Source: Streptomyces sp. NBC_00878 (lineage in GTDB: Bacteria > Actinomycetota > Actinomycetes > Streptomycetales > Streptomycetaceae). Taken from it: DNA of 64,000 bases. The stretch covers positions 4,216,001 through 4,280,000 of the forward strand of contig NZ_JAPEOK010000001.1 in assembly GCF_026341515.1 (NCBI RefSeq), given 5' to 3'. Of this stretch, positions 27,391-35,493 are shown piece after piece. The notes under the pieces are model-generated. The model ran no database searches. It saw only the letters and a program-made list of their open reading frames with translations, and was not told the DNA's origin. Position numbers and translations under genes: made by a program. The stretch's first letter is position 1, and every line of letters starts with the position of its first letter.

Positions 27391-29340
27391 TCAGCGGCCT
27401 CGGTGCGGATGTCCGCCGAGCAGCCCGGGGCGGAGCTGACCGATCACCGTTAGCTGCGGCAAGGTCGGCCGCTTGTACGCGTCGGTCCCGGTGGTGCCAG
27501 CGTCCAAAGTCTTCATGATCTCCGGCCAGGCTCCCTTTTGCCACCAGGAGAGCTGGCGCTCGCGAATCGGGTCCACGGGCCCCCACGCAAGCGGCATGTC
27601 GACCCAGGAGAGACCATGGCGAAGCCGGTGGAGCATCCCCTGAAACTGGAGACGGATGTCGTACTTGCTCGTGAAGTGACGCTTGGTGAAGTACGCCCGC
27701 AACGCCTCCAGTACGTTCTCCCACTGCTCATCGTCGGGGTCCGGCGGCACCTTTGTTCCGGTCGCCCAGTGCCACTCGCTGACTGGGCACTTCACTCCGG
27801 GCTTGCGGAGGTTGGTCATGCCGCCGGTGACGATCTTGAGGTCGAACAGATCGAAGATTTCCTTGCGTTCTTCGAGTGTCAAGTCCTTCAGCCGATCCTC
27901 GGCATTGGTGGCGATGTCAACGAGGTTGCACGCCCGGCGCTCCTGGTCGGCGTGCGCCTCCAGCCACTGCTGGGCGAACGTGCGCTGCCGCTTGAACTCC
28001 GCCAGTTCGGCTTCAAGCGCCGTGACCGAGGCCTTGAGTACTGCTGAGTCGACACCTGCACGTACGTACTCGGGGATGCGCACCTCGATCAGGTGCTCCT
28101 GTTCGGCGATTCTGGTTGTGAACTCGGCAACGCGCTTCTCGTACTTTTCCCTGTCTCCGGAGAGGCTGCCCGATCGTTCGGAAGCCAGGTCCCGCAGACG
28201 GCTTTCGTCCTCCAGGAGCCTGGCCAGTTCCTTCCAGACGACGCCTTCGATGTGGTCGGCCTCGAAGTAGGGCTCGCGGCACGAAGGGCCACTGAGAAGT
28301 CCCCTGCATCGGTACGACCGGCCGGTGCCCCGGCCCGCTCCCGTGTACACCTCGCCACACGTGCCGTGGATCCGTCCCGTCAGGGGGTAGACCGAATTCC
28401 CTCGCCGACCGTTCTGGAAGCCGAGCTTCTTCATAGCGGCCATGAGCTGCGCGGCCCGCTCCTCGGAGAAAATAGGCGGTACGCCGATTCTGACCTGGGC
28501 ACCGTGGACGGGGGTGCCGTCGTCGCAGCGGAGGGTGGTGTTCTTTCCACTGCCGCGGTCGGTCTTGCGGTAGACCACATAGCCATCGTGAATGGTTTCG
28601 CTGTGGAGGCGGTTGCGTAGGTTGGCGACGCTCCAGGGGACGCCGCTTCGGGTGAAGAGCTTGCGGTTGTTGAGTTCACCGCACGCCTCGGTGAGGTTCA
28701 TGCCCTGGTCGACGATGAGTTCCGCGGCGACAGCGAGGACCATGGACTCGTGAGCGTCGGTGACGAGGATGGACAAACGTTTACGGCGTCCCTCGACTTC
28801 CTTGGTGTCCTTCTCAATTCTGTAGCCGTAGGGAGCCGAGCCGCCCGGCCAGCCGCCGTAACTGATCTTCAGCTCTCGGCCGGCGACGGTGCGCTCCTTG
28901 ATACGTCGCCAGTCCATCTCGGAGAAGGTGACGTACTGCGTGAACTGCTGCCACCCTGCCTCGGTGCTCGTATCGATGCCTTCGGCGACCGAGATGAAGT
29001 AGATACCGATGTCAGCCATGTTCCAGGCCCACTGGTAGGCGGCTCGGGCCGTACGCCCAATACGGTCGACCTTGGGCACGAGGATCCGGTTGAAGCGCTG
29101 TTGGTGCGCGTCGACGACGAGACGATCCATCTCGGGACGACTCTCCAGAGCCCCTGACACAGCTTCGTCCACGTAGGAGTCGTAGACGGTGACTTCAGGG
29201 TGCCGGCCGAGCCATTCGTCGGAGATCTTGTCCTGGTCTTCGAGTCCGAAGCCGTCAAGCTGATCGAGGGTGGATACGCGCGCGTACTTGGCGACGACGG
29301 CCGCAGGGGCTGCAAGGCATGGGCGTGCCACAATGGGCAT
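27391..29340 (-). CDS. Large serine recombinase with transposase-like C-terminal extension
   Basis: 649 aa. ATG at 29340 has GGAGG seven bases upstream. N-terminal resolvase domain with catalytic Ser23 in YARVSTLDQLDG, and the DRIGRTAR arginine cluster (about 98-106). Recombinase domain follows (GSAPYGYRIEKD), then a zinc ribbon (HGTCGEVY with YRC and GPSCREP) and a coiled coil (about 410-480). Unusually, residues about 555-630 read FTSKYDIRLQFQGMLHRLRH, then a Trp-containing helix ending in SWWQKGAWPEIMKTL. This resembles the DUF4096 N-terminal DNA-binding region of IS5 transposases. No phage or plasmid genes are adjacent. It separates the rpf genes from the P450. Confidence 0.85.
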   Translation of the reverse strand: MPIVARPCLAAPAAVVAKYARVSTLDQLDGFGLEDQDKISDEWLGRHPEVTVYDSYVDEAVSGALESRPEMDRLVVDAHQQRFNRILVPKVDRIGRTARAAYQWAWNMADIGIYFISVAEGIDTSTEAGWQQFTQYVTFSEMDWRRIKERTVAGRELKISYGGWPGGSAPYGYRIEKDTKEVEGRRKRLSILVTDAHESMVLAVAAELIVDQGMNLTEACGELNNRKLFTRSGVPWSVANLRNRLHSETIHDGYVVYRKTDRGSGKNTTLRCDDGTPVHGAQVRIGVPPIFSEERAAQLMAAMKKLGFQNGRRGNSVYPLTGRIHGTCGEVYTGAGRGTGRSYRCRGLLSGPSCREPYFEADHIEGVVWKELARLLEDESRLRDLASERSGSLSGDREKYEKRVAEFTTRIAEQEHLIEVRIPEYVRAGVDSAVLKASVTALEAELAEFKRQRTFAQQWLEAHADQERRACNLVDIATNAEDRLKDLTLEERKEIFDLFDLKIVTGGMTNLRKPGVKCPVSEWHWATGTKVPPDPDDEQWENVLEALRAYFTKRHFTSKYDIRLQFQGMLHRLRHGLSWVDMPLAWGPVDPIRERQLSWWQKGAWPEIMKTLDAGTTGTDAYKRPTLPQLTVIGQLRPGLLGGHPHRGR

Positions 29341-29464
29341 GTTCAGTCCTCCGAGACTGTTCCGTCCCCGGGGTGTTCGCGCACCGCCGGGAAGGTTCCG
29401 GCCCCTTTGCGCTGTCGCAAGCGCTCTGGGGCCGGTGCCGTTTTGGAGAACTTTACCTGCCACT

Positions 29465-29491
29465 CTGTGCAGTTGAAGTGGAATTGCACAG
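29465..29491. promoter_or_regulatory. Inverted repeat between recombinase and P450
   Basis: CTGTGCAGTT (29465-29474) and AATTGCACAG (29482-29491) are complementary at nine of ten positions around a 7-bp spacer. It sits in the divergent promoter region and could be an operator or a recombination site. Confidence 0.45.
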
Positions 29492-29537
29492 TTCTACGTC
29501 CTGAGCCAGACACCACTGCTCCCGGTACCGTCACCCC

Positions 29538-30809
29538 GTGAATGCCCCGCACATCGAACCCGAACTCTTCACCTGGGAGTTCGCCACCGACCCCTACCCT
29601 GCCTACGCATGGCTCCGCGAGCACTCGCCCGTGCACCGCACCACACTTCCCAGCGGGGTGGAGGCCTGGTTGGTCACCCGATACACAGACGCCAAGCTGG
29701 CGCTCGCCGACCCGCGGCTCTCCAAGAATCCCGTGCACCATTCCGAAGACGCCCACGGCAAGAGCAAGACGGGCATCCCCGGCGAACGCAGCGCCAACCT
29801 CATGACCCATCTGCTCAACATCGACCCACCGGACCACACACGGCTGCGTCGGCTCGTCTCCAAGGCGTTCACCCCCCGCCGTGTGGCCGCTTTCGAAGCC
29901 CGCGTCCAGAAACTGACCGACCACCTCATCGACCAGTTCGCGCACAAGGGCTCCGCCGATCTCATCCACGAGTTCGCGTTCCCTCTCCCCATCTACGCCA
30001 TCTGCGACCTGCTCGGCGTCCCCCGAGAAGACCAGGACGACTTCCGGGACTGGGCGGGGATGATGATCCGGCACGGCGGTGGGCCGAGGGGCGGTGTCGC
30101 GCGGTCCGTGAAGAAGATGCGCAATTACCTCACCGAGCTGATCCATCGCAAGCGGGAGGCTCTGTCAGATGCCCCGGACCCTGGCGAAGACCTCATCTCC
30201 GGCCTCATCCGCGCTTCCGACCATGGCGAGCATCTCACCGAGAACGAAGCCGCAGCCATGTGTTTCGTACTACTGTTTGCTGGTTTTGAGACCACCATCA
30301 ACTTGATCGGCAACGGCACGTACGCGCTGCTTCGCAACCCACAGCAGCGGGCGCAACTACAGAAGTCGATCGAGCGTGGCGAACAGGAATTGCTCGACAC
30401 CGGCGTCGAAGAGCTTCTCCGCTACGACGGTCCTGTCGAATTGGCGACCTGGCGCTACGCAACCGAGCACCTCGACATCGGGGGACAACAAATCGCTTCT
30501 GGTGATCCCGTACTCGTGGTCCTCGCCGCCGCCGACCGTGATCCCGCCCGTTTCGACGACCCTGACACCCTCGACCTGTCCCGAGGGGACAACCAGCACC
30601 TCGGTTACGGGCACGGCATCCACTACTGCCTCGGTGCCCCGCTCGCCCGACTCGAAGGCCGTACCGCACTGGCCACCTTGCTGCGCCGCCTACCCGATCT
30701 TCGTCTTGCCGCTGATCCAGAGGACTTGCGTTGGCGCGGCGGGCTCATCATGCGGGGGCTGCGGAACCTTCCCGTGGCATTCACGCCGTCCAACAAGGAA
30801 CCCGAGTAG
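29538..30809 (+). CDS. Cytochrome P450, CYP107U1-like
   Basis: 423 aa, GTG start with a -10-like TACCGT only 7 bp upstream, so the mRNA may be leaderless. Soluble class I P450: oxygen-binding I-helix AGFETT (248-253), ExxR at 292-295, haem loop YGHGIHYCLG with Cys364. No ferredoxin gene is beside it. S. coelicolor has CYP107U1 next to its rpf genes; the position here, with only the recombinase between, makes orthology likely. That enzyme is reported to affect sporulation; its substrate is unknown to me. Confidence 0.9.
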   Translation: MNAPHIEPELFTWEFATDPYPAYAWLREHSPVHRTTLPSGVEAWLVTRYTDAKLALADPRLSKNPVHHSEDAHGKSKTGIPGERSANLMTHLLNIDPPDHTRLRRLVSKAFTPRRVAAFEARVQKLTDHLIDQFAHKGSADLIHEFAFPLPIYAICDLLGVPREDQDDFRDWAGMMIRHGGGPRGGVARSVKKMRNYLTELIHRKREALSDAPDPGEDLISGLIRASDHGEHLTENEAAAMCFVLLFAGFETTINLIGNGTYALLRNPQQRAQLQKSIERGEQELLDTGVEELLRYDGPVELATWRYATEHLDIGGQQIASGDPVLVVLAAADRDPARFDDPDTLDLSRGDNQHLGYGHGIHYCLGAPLARLEGRTALATLLRRLPDLRLAADPEDLRWRGGLIMRGLRNLPVAFTPSNKEPE

Positions 30810-30814
30810 GCACA

Positions 30815-31528
30815 TCAATCGAGGAACCGGCCAGGTTCCCCTTCCCCTCGACTTGGGCGAGGCCGCCGAACAGCCGTACTCAGAAGCGCCGCAAGCTCAC
30901 TGTTCAGCCCCTCCACCTCGGGCGATCGCTGCCTGGCCGCCTCCTCCAGCCAACGCAACGCCCGATTTCCCAGCGAAAGGCCCAGTCGATACGCCGCCTC
31001 GCCATCACCCATTGCAGCGGCTGTTTTCAGATACGCTTCCGCCTCCTCAGCCTCGTCCTGCGCCAGAAGCAACAGGCCCAGCTCTCGAGCCGCTGGGGCA
31101 TGTCCCGCGTCTGCAGCTTTTCGGAACCAGCCTTCTGCTGCTGCACGACTGCCTCTGAGAATCGGGCTGAGGCTGTGAGCGACGGCAAAGTTGTACATGG
31201 CGGTTGGGTCACCCGCTTCTGCCAACGGACGGTAGTACCCCTGAGCCGCCGCTTTCAGACCCAGCCACCGGACCTGCGTGGCCGGCAGGAAGGGCCCGAA
31301 CACAGCCTTGTTCCATACCCCTGCCGGGATGGCCATGGTCTTCTCCGACCTCTCGGCCTCGGCGATCAGTGACCCGTAGGCACGCCACGTGCCCGCCGAT
31401 CGACCTGATACAAGTAGCCCTGTCACGTCGTAGCGAACCTCGGTTGCCCAAGCGAGCGCGTCTTCAAGCGATTCGCTCTCCACGCCTACCGCGTTGTAGT
31501 ACTTGCACAGGCCGTCCATGACGTGCAC
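30815..31528 (-). pseudogene. C-terminal TPR/Sel1 part of a decayed NTPase protein
   Basis: 237 codons if read from GTG 31528. Sel1/TPR-like repeats occupy about 95-215 (AEAGDPTAMYNFAVAH, ADAGHAPAARELGLLL). Its frame stays open upstream of 31528 and there reads AAIDLGRCGIAHPVPVHVMD, natural protein sequence of the kind following NTPase domains in Streptomyces TPR proteins. The start is therefore probably not real: this looks like the back end of a longer gene. See the fragment at 31486-31992. It could still be translated as a small TPR protein. Confidence 0.55.
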
Positions 31529-31992
31529 GGGAACGGGGTGCGCAATCCCGCAGCGTCCAAGGTCGATCGCAGCCCGAACAAGCAGGTGCCCTCGCGGATG
31601 CGCCGTTGCCCGGCGTGCGCGCCACCACTCTGGCCGTTGGCCGCGGACGGGCCCGGCGGGCTGTTCACCGTGAGCGAGCCGATGGAGCCCGCCTGGACGA
31701 GGGTCTCGGTGACACCGCCGGAGACGAGGTTGCGCGTGCCCGGTGCCAGGCTCGCGTCCTCGATGAACGAACGCAGTTCGGGGGCGAACGCCGGATCATC
31801 GTCCAGGAGACGGAGCAACTCGGCCGCACACCGGTTCTCGCCCGGGTCGTCGAGGGCGAACTGCGCATCGGACAGCCTGCCGCTGAAAGGCGACTGAAAA
31901 CGGCCCACGACGCTCCGCCAGCCCTCTCGCGCCACCGCCCCGACGAGGACCCTCGCCCCCTCGGCTGCGAGCCGCTCCAACTCCGCATCCAT
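31486..31992 (-). pseudogene. N-terminal fragment of the same NTPase/TPR gene
   Basis: 168 codons from ATG 31992 with AAGGGGAGCTG upstream. Residues 1-100 form a helical domain, then NLVSGGVTETLVQAGSIGSL, the linker that in intact relatives leads into a P-loop NTPase. Here about 20 residues later the frame becomes unnatural (Thr/Cys/Arg-rich) and stops, overlapping the TPR frame by 43 bp. The P-loop region is missing, so a deletion with frameshift is inferred. Confidence 0.55.
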
Positions 31993-32095
31993 CAGCTCCC
32001 CTTGCTCATCGGACACCTGGGACAACGGTACTCAGCGGCCCTCCACGCTCCAGATTGCGCGCTTAATCCTGGAACATCCATAAATCATCTCCTCC

Positions 32096-32126
32096 TTGAC
32101 CCCGTGAGCCGAGCACTCCATACAGT
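32096..32126 (+). promoter_or_regulatory. Leaderless promoter of flavohaemoprotein gene
   Basis: TTGACC (32096-32101) and TACAGT (32121-32126) with a long 19-bp spacer. The -10 ends six bases before the GTG start, so transcription would begin at the start codon. Confidence 0.5.
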
Positions 32127-32132
32127 CACGCG

Positions 32133-33362
32133 GTGGACCCCGAAATACTCCGGAGCAGTTTCGCGGTCGTCGAGAGGCGGGCCGAATTCGCGGTCAAGTA
32201 CTTCTACTCGCACCTCTTCTGGCACCACCCCGATGTCCGCACCCTGTTCCCGCTGGATTTCCCGGAGGACATGGAACGTCAGCGGGACCGGCTGTTCGCC
32301 GCGTTGACGCTTGTCGTGGGGCGGCTCGGGGAGCCGGGGACGCACGAGTATCTGGCGGAGCTGGGGCGCGACCACCGGAAGTATCTGGCGCGGCCGGAGC
32401 ACTACGCGGCGGTGGGCGGGAGCCTGATCGCCGCGTTCGCCGCCGTGTCGGGGTCGGCGTGGAGCACCGGGGTGGAGAAGGCCTGGAGCGAGGCGTACGC
32501 CGTGATCGCGGACGCCATGCTGGACGGCGCGGGGGAGGCGGAGCGCCAGGGGGAGCCGCCCTGGTGGGACGCCGAGGTGGTCGGCCGCACCAGGCACGGG
32601 GACGACCTCGCCGTACTGAACCTGCGCCCCCACCGTCCCCTCTCCCACCTGCCCGGCCAGTACGCGAGTGTCAACAGCCCCCGTATCCCTGGCGTCTGGC
32701 GTCCGTACTCCCTCGCCAACGCGCCCCGTCCCGACCACTCCGTCGACCTGCACGTCAGTCTCGTCGAGGACGGTGTCCTGTCCACCGAGCTCGTCCGCCG
32801 CACGCGCGCGGGTGACACGCTGCGGCTCGGCGCACCGGGTGGCCGGCTGACCCTGCGTACGCCGGTGGAGCGGCCGGTCACGTTCATCGCTGCGGGCACG
32901 GGCTGGGCGCCGGTGAAGGCGCTGCTGGAGCAACTGGCGTGGGAACCGGGGTCGTACGACGAGGCGCGGCTCTTCGTTGTCGCCCGGGACACGGCGTACC
33001 TGTACGACCGGGGCGCGCTCGGGGAGTTACGCACGCGGCTGCCGCATCTCGATGTCACCGTCATCACGCCCGCGCCCGGCCGGCCGAAGGCCCAGGCCAC
33101 CGGCCGTCTGCTGACGGCGCTGGGCAATCGGGCCAACTGGGCCCGCCACGACGTCTATCTGGCCGGTCCGCCCCGGCTGGTCGAGGCGACCGCCGAGGTC
33201 CTCCCCGTCCTCGGCGCCGACCCCGAGCGCGTCTTCCGGGACGATCTGCCGCCCACGGGTCAGGGGCAGGCCCGCCCGCTCGGTCCGGGCGAGTGGCTTC
33301 TCCACCGGCCCCGTCCGCACTGGCACAACCCGTCGGCCCGCTCGCGGGACATCGCCCCGTAG
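32133..33362 (+). CDS. Flavohaemoprotein (globin-FAD/NAD reductase)
   Basis: 409 aa, GTG start. N-terminal globin (1-135) with proximal His81 in GRDHRKYL; FAD domain with RPYSLANAP and GTRAG-like RAGDTLRLGAP; NAD domain with FIAAGTGWAPVKALLEQL and LAGPPRLVEA. Such proteins detoxify nitric oxide to nitrate. The reductase half has the Streptomyces-type short connection typical of the two-domain globin oxidoreductases rather than E. coli Hmp. Probably leaderless. Confidence 0.87.
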   Translation: MDPEILRSSFAVVERRAEFAVKYFYSHLFWHHPDVRTLFPLDFPEDMERQRDRLFAALTLVVGRLGEPGTHEYLAELGRDHRKYLARPEHYAAVGGSLIAAFAAVSGSAWSTGVEKAWSEAYAVIADAMLDGAGEAERQGEPPWWDAEVVGRTRHGDDLAVLNLRPHRPLSHLPGQYASVNSPRIPGVWRPYSLANAPRPDHSVDLHVSLVEDGVLSTELVRRTRAGDTLRLGAPGGRLTLRTPVERPVTFIAAGTGWAPVKALLEQLAWEPGSYDEARLFVVARDTAYLYDRGALGELRTRLPHLDVTVITPAPGRPKAQATGRLLTALGNRANWARHDVYLAGPPRLVEATAEVLPVLGADPERVFRDDLPPTGQGQARPLGPGEWLLHRPRPHWHNPSARSRDIAP

Positions 33363-33367
33363 GGGCA

Positions 33368-33387
33368 GGGGCGCGGGGAACTGCGCG
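33368..33387. repeat. Single GGGGCGCGGGGAACTGCGCG element
   Basis: Same core as the 27-bp units at 6856-6963. It lies between convergent genes, just after the flavohaemoprotein stop. Confidence 0.7.
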
Positions 33388-33437
33388 ATCGGCCGCAGTC
33401 GGCCGGCAGGTATCGAACGGCTCTTCCGGCGGAACGC

Positions 33438-34466
33438 TCAGCTCTCGGCCGACCGGCCATCGGTCGGCAGGCCATCGGTCGGCAGGCCATCGGTCGGCAG
33501 GCCCTCACGCACTCGTATCGCATCCCGGTAGGCCCGCGCCGCAGCCCTGAGTGCCGCCTCCGGATCCACGCCGTCCGTCTCGGCGCGGACGGCCATCGCC
33601 AGGAGTTCGTAGCCGACGCCCTCGCCCTCGGGCAGTGGCACTTCGAGCCCCGCCGTGCGGGCGCGGGATGACAGCTTGGCGGCGAGTGCGAGGCCCGGCT
33701 GGCCGAGCGGGACGCCCTCCGTCACGGAGGTCCGCTGCTTCTCCGCGGCCTTGGTGCGCAGCCAGTGCTCCTTGACCTCCTCGGGGGTCGAGGCGGTCTC
33801 GTCGCCGAAGACGTGCGGGTGGCGGTGGATGAGCTTGGTGACGATGCCAGCCGCCACGTCGTCGATGGAGAAGGGCTCCGCCCCGTCCTCCGCGCGGCCC
33901 TCCTCGGCGATCCGGGCGTGGAAGACGACCTGGAGCAGGACGTCGCCGAGCTCCTCGCGCAGCTCGTGGCGGTCGCCCTCCTCGATCGCCTCGACGAGTT
34001 CGTACGCCTCCTCGATGCCGTATTTCGCCAGGCCCTTGTGGGTCTGCTGGGACGACCAGGGGCACTCGACGCGGATGCGGTCCATGACCTGGACGAGGTC
34101 GAGGAGCCGGGCGCCCGGGAGGTCGTACGACGCGGGGAGCAGTTCGAGGTCGGGCATCTGGACGTTTCCGGAGCCGGCCAGCCGGGCCAGGCCGTCGGTC
34201 AGGCGCGGCTCGCCCTCGCCGGTGGCCACGACGACGACCGTGTGCCCGCCTGCGCAGGCGTCGACCAGGTCCTCGGCGGTCGGCGCGGCCTCGTCGACCT
34301 GGACGCCCGCCTCGCGCAGATACGGCAGCTGGGGGTGCGTGCCGTCCGCGCACAGGACGCGGTCGGCGTCGTGCAGCGCCTGCCAGGCGGGCCAGGACAG
34401 GAGTCCGGGCGCGACTCGGTGGCTGGTGGTGAGCAGGACGATGCGCCCCGGGCTGGATGCGTTCAC
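33438..34466 (-). CDS. mazG: Nucleoside triphosphate pyrophosphohydrolase MazG
   Basis: 342 aa, GTG start at 34466. The N-terminal 115 residues are a TPM/tetrapyrrole-methylase-like domain remnant, common in actinobacterial MazG; the catalytic domain (about 125-280) has CPWSSQQTHKGLAKYGIEEA and EELGDVLLQVVFHARIAEE (EExxD-type metal site). It hydrolyses NTPs to NMP and PPi, possibly affecting ppGpp levels. The C-terminus carries three LPTDG repeats encoded by 15-bp tandem units at 33455-33499, a recent expansion. Confidence 0.9.
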   Translation of the reverse strand: MNASSPGRIVLLTTSHRVAPGLLSWPAWQALHDADRVLCADGTHPQLPYLREAGVQVDEAAPTAEDLVDACAGGHTVVVVATGEGEPRLTDGLARLAGSGNVQMPDLELLPASYDLPGARLLDLVQVMDRIRVECPWSSQQTHKGLAKYGIEEAYELVEAIEEGDRHELREELGDVLLQVVFHARIAEEGRAEDGAEPFSIDDVAAGIVTKLIHRHPHVFGDETASTPEEVKEHWLRTKAAEKQRTSVTEGVPLGQPGLALAAKLSSRARTAGLEVPLPEGEGVGYELLAMAVRAETDGVDPEAALRAAARAYRDAIRVREGLPTDGLPTDGLPTDGRSAES

Positions 34467-34504
34467 ACACCGAACGTAACCCACGCCACTGACAACAAGG
34501 TCAC

Positions 34505-34594
34505 GCGCCGAGGAACGGCCATGCGCCGAGGAATGGCGATGCACCGAGGAATGGTCATGTGCCGGGGAACGGTCCTGTGCCGAGGACAGGACCC
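34505..34594. repeat. Five 18-bp tandem repeats
   Basis: Units starting at 34505, 34523, 34541, 34559 and 34577 follow G(C/T)(G/A)CCG(A/G)GGAA(C/T)GG. It fills the space between mazG and the SurA-like gene, both minus strand. Confidence 0.85.
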
Positions 34595-34612
34595 GTGCCG
34601 GGTCAGGACCTG

Positions 34613-35260
34613 CTACGTCGTCTGCTTGCTTCCCGCCGACGTGACCTCGCGCAGCCACGGCACCTTGGCGTCGACGCGGCTGCTCCTCTCGACGTCCCAG
34701 GAGCCGTAGCGCGGGTTCAGGTCGACGTCCAGCTTCTTGGACGCCTCGGACAGTGCCTTCCAGAAGGCGGGCTGGCTGGTGTCCGTGCCGAGTGCGGCGG
34801 CGAGTTTCTGGGCCTCGATCTGGACGCGGAGGTTGTCGTCGAGCCGCTCGGGCGCGACGCCGTACTGCTGGAGCCAGGCCACTTCCAGCGCCCTCTCGTC
34901 GCCCGCCTGCTTCTCCAGCTCGCCGCGGAAGCCCTGGACCTCCTTGCGGCTGACGGTCACGCCCGCGTCCTGGGCGGCCTGGTGCAGGACGCGGTCGAGG
35001 ACCATGACGTGCAGGGTGTCGCGGGTGAGGCCGCCGGTCTTGGCGATGGCCTGCTCGAACTGAGCTTCGCCCGTGGTGGCCGCGCGCTGGGCGGACCGTA
35101 CCTCGTTCACCCGGTTCTCCAGCTGGGAGACGGTGATGCGGTCGCCGCCGACGACGGCCGCGGCACCGGGATGCGCGTCGTTGCCGCAGGCGGAGAGGAG
35201 AGGGGCCGCGGTGACGAGCGCGGCGGAGAGGAGGAACGCGGTGCGACGGCGGCGGTGCAA
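34613..35260 (-). CDS. SurA N-terminal domain lipoprotein
   Basis: 215 aa. A TTG start at 35260 is inferred because AGGAGG lies just upstream and the lipoprotein signal begins there (HRRRRTAFLLSAAL, lipobox LSAC at about 26). After lipidation the protein would sit outside the membrane. The helical SurA_N-like region (VVGGDRITVSQLENRVNEVR onward) suggests a chaperone or foldase lacking a clear PPIase domain. It neighbours mazG, as often in Streptomyces. The longer open frame upstream is not coding. Confidence 0.8.
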   Translation of the reverse strand: MHRRRRTAFLLSAALVTAAPLLSACGNDAHPGAAAVVGGDRITVSQLENRVNEVRSAQRAATTGEAQFEQAIAKTGGLTRDTLHVMVLDRVLHQAAQDAGVTVSRKEVQGFRGELEKQAGDERALEVAWLQQYGVAPERLDDNLRVQIEAQKLAAALGTDTSQPAFWKALSEASKKLDVDLNPRYGSWDVERSSRVDAKVPWLREVTSAGSKQTT

Positions 35261-35493
35261 GGAGACCTCCTGTAGGAGCGCAAAAAACAGGTGCGGCGCG
35301 CAGCGCCTCCACCAGGGGCGGTGGTCGGGCGACGGGCGGGCGCACAAAGTCTTGCGGTGATCGATGGTAGGCAGGGGACCGGCTCTCGGCCACCCATTCG
35401 ACCCAACGATTCGCCAGGAGTTCGGGCACCGGCGCCGGGCCGTCTCCATCCACACGCCGCACAGCGGCCCCATCCGGTGGCCGCGGGATGTGG

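Noticed and set aside
27391..29340. Serine recombinase as marker of a prophage
   Set aside because: No phage structural, replication or lysis genes on either side; neighbours are core genes.
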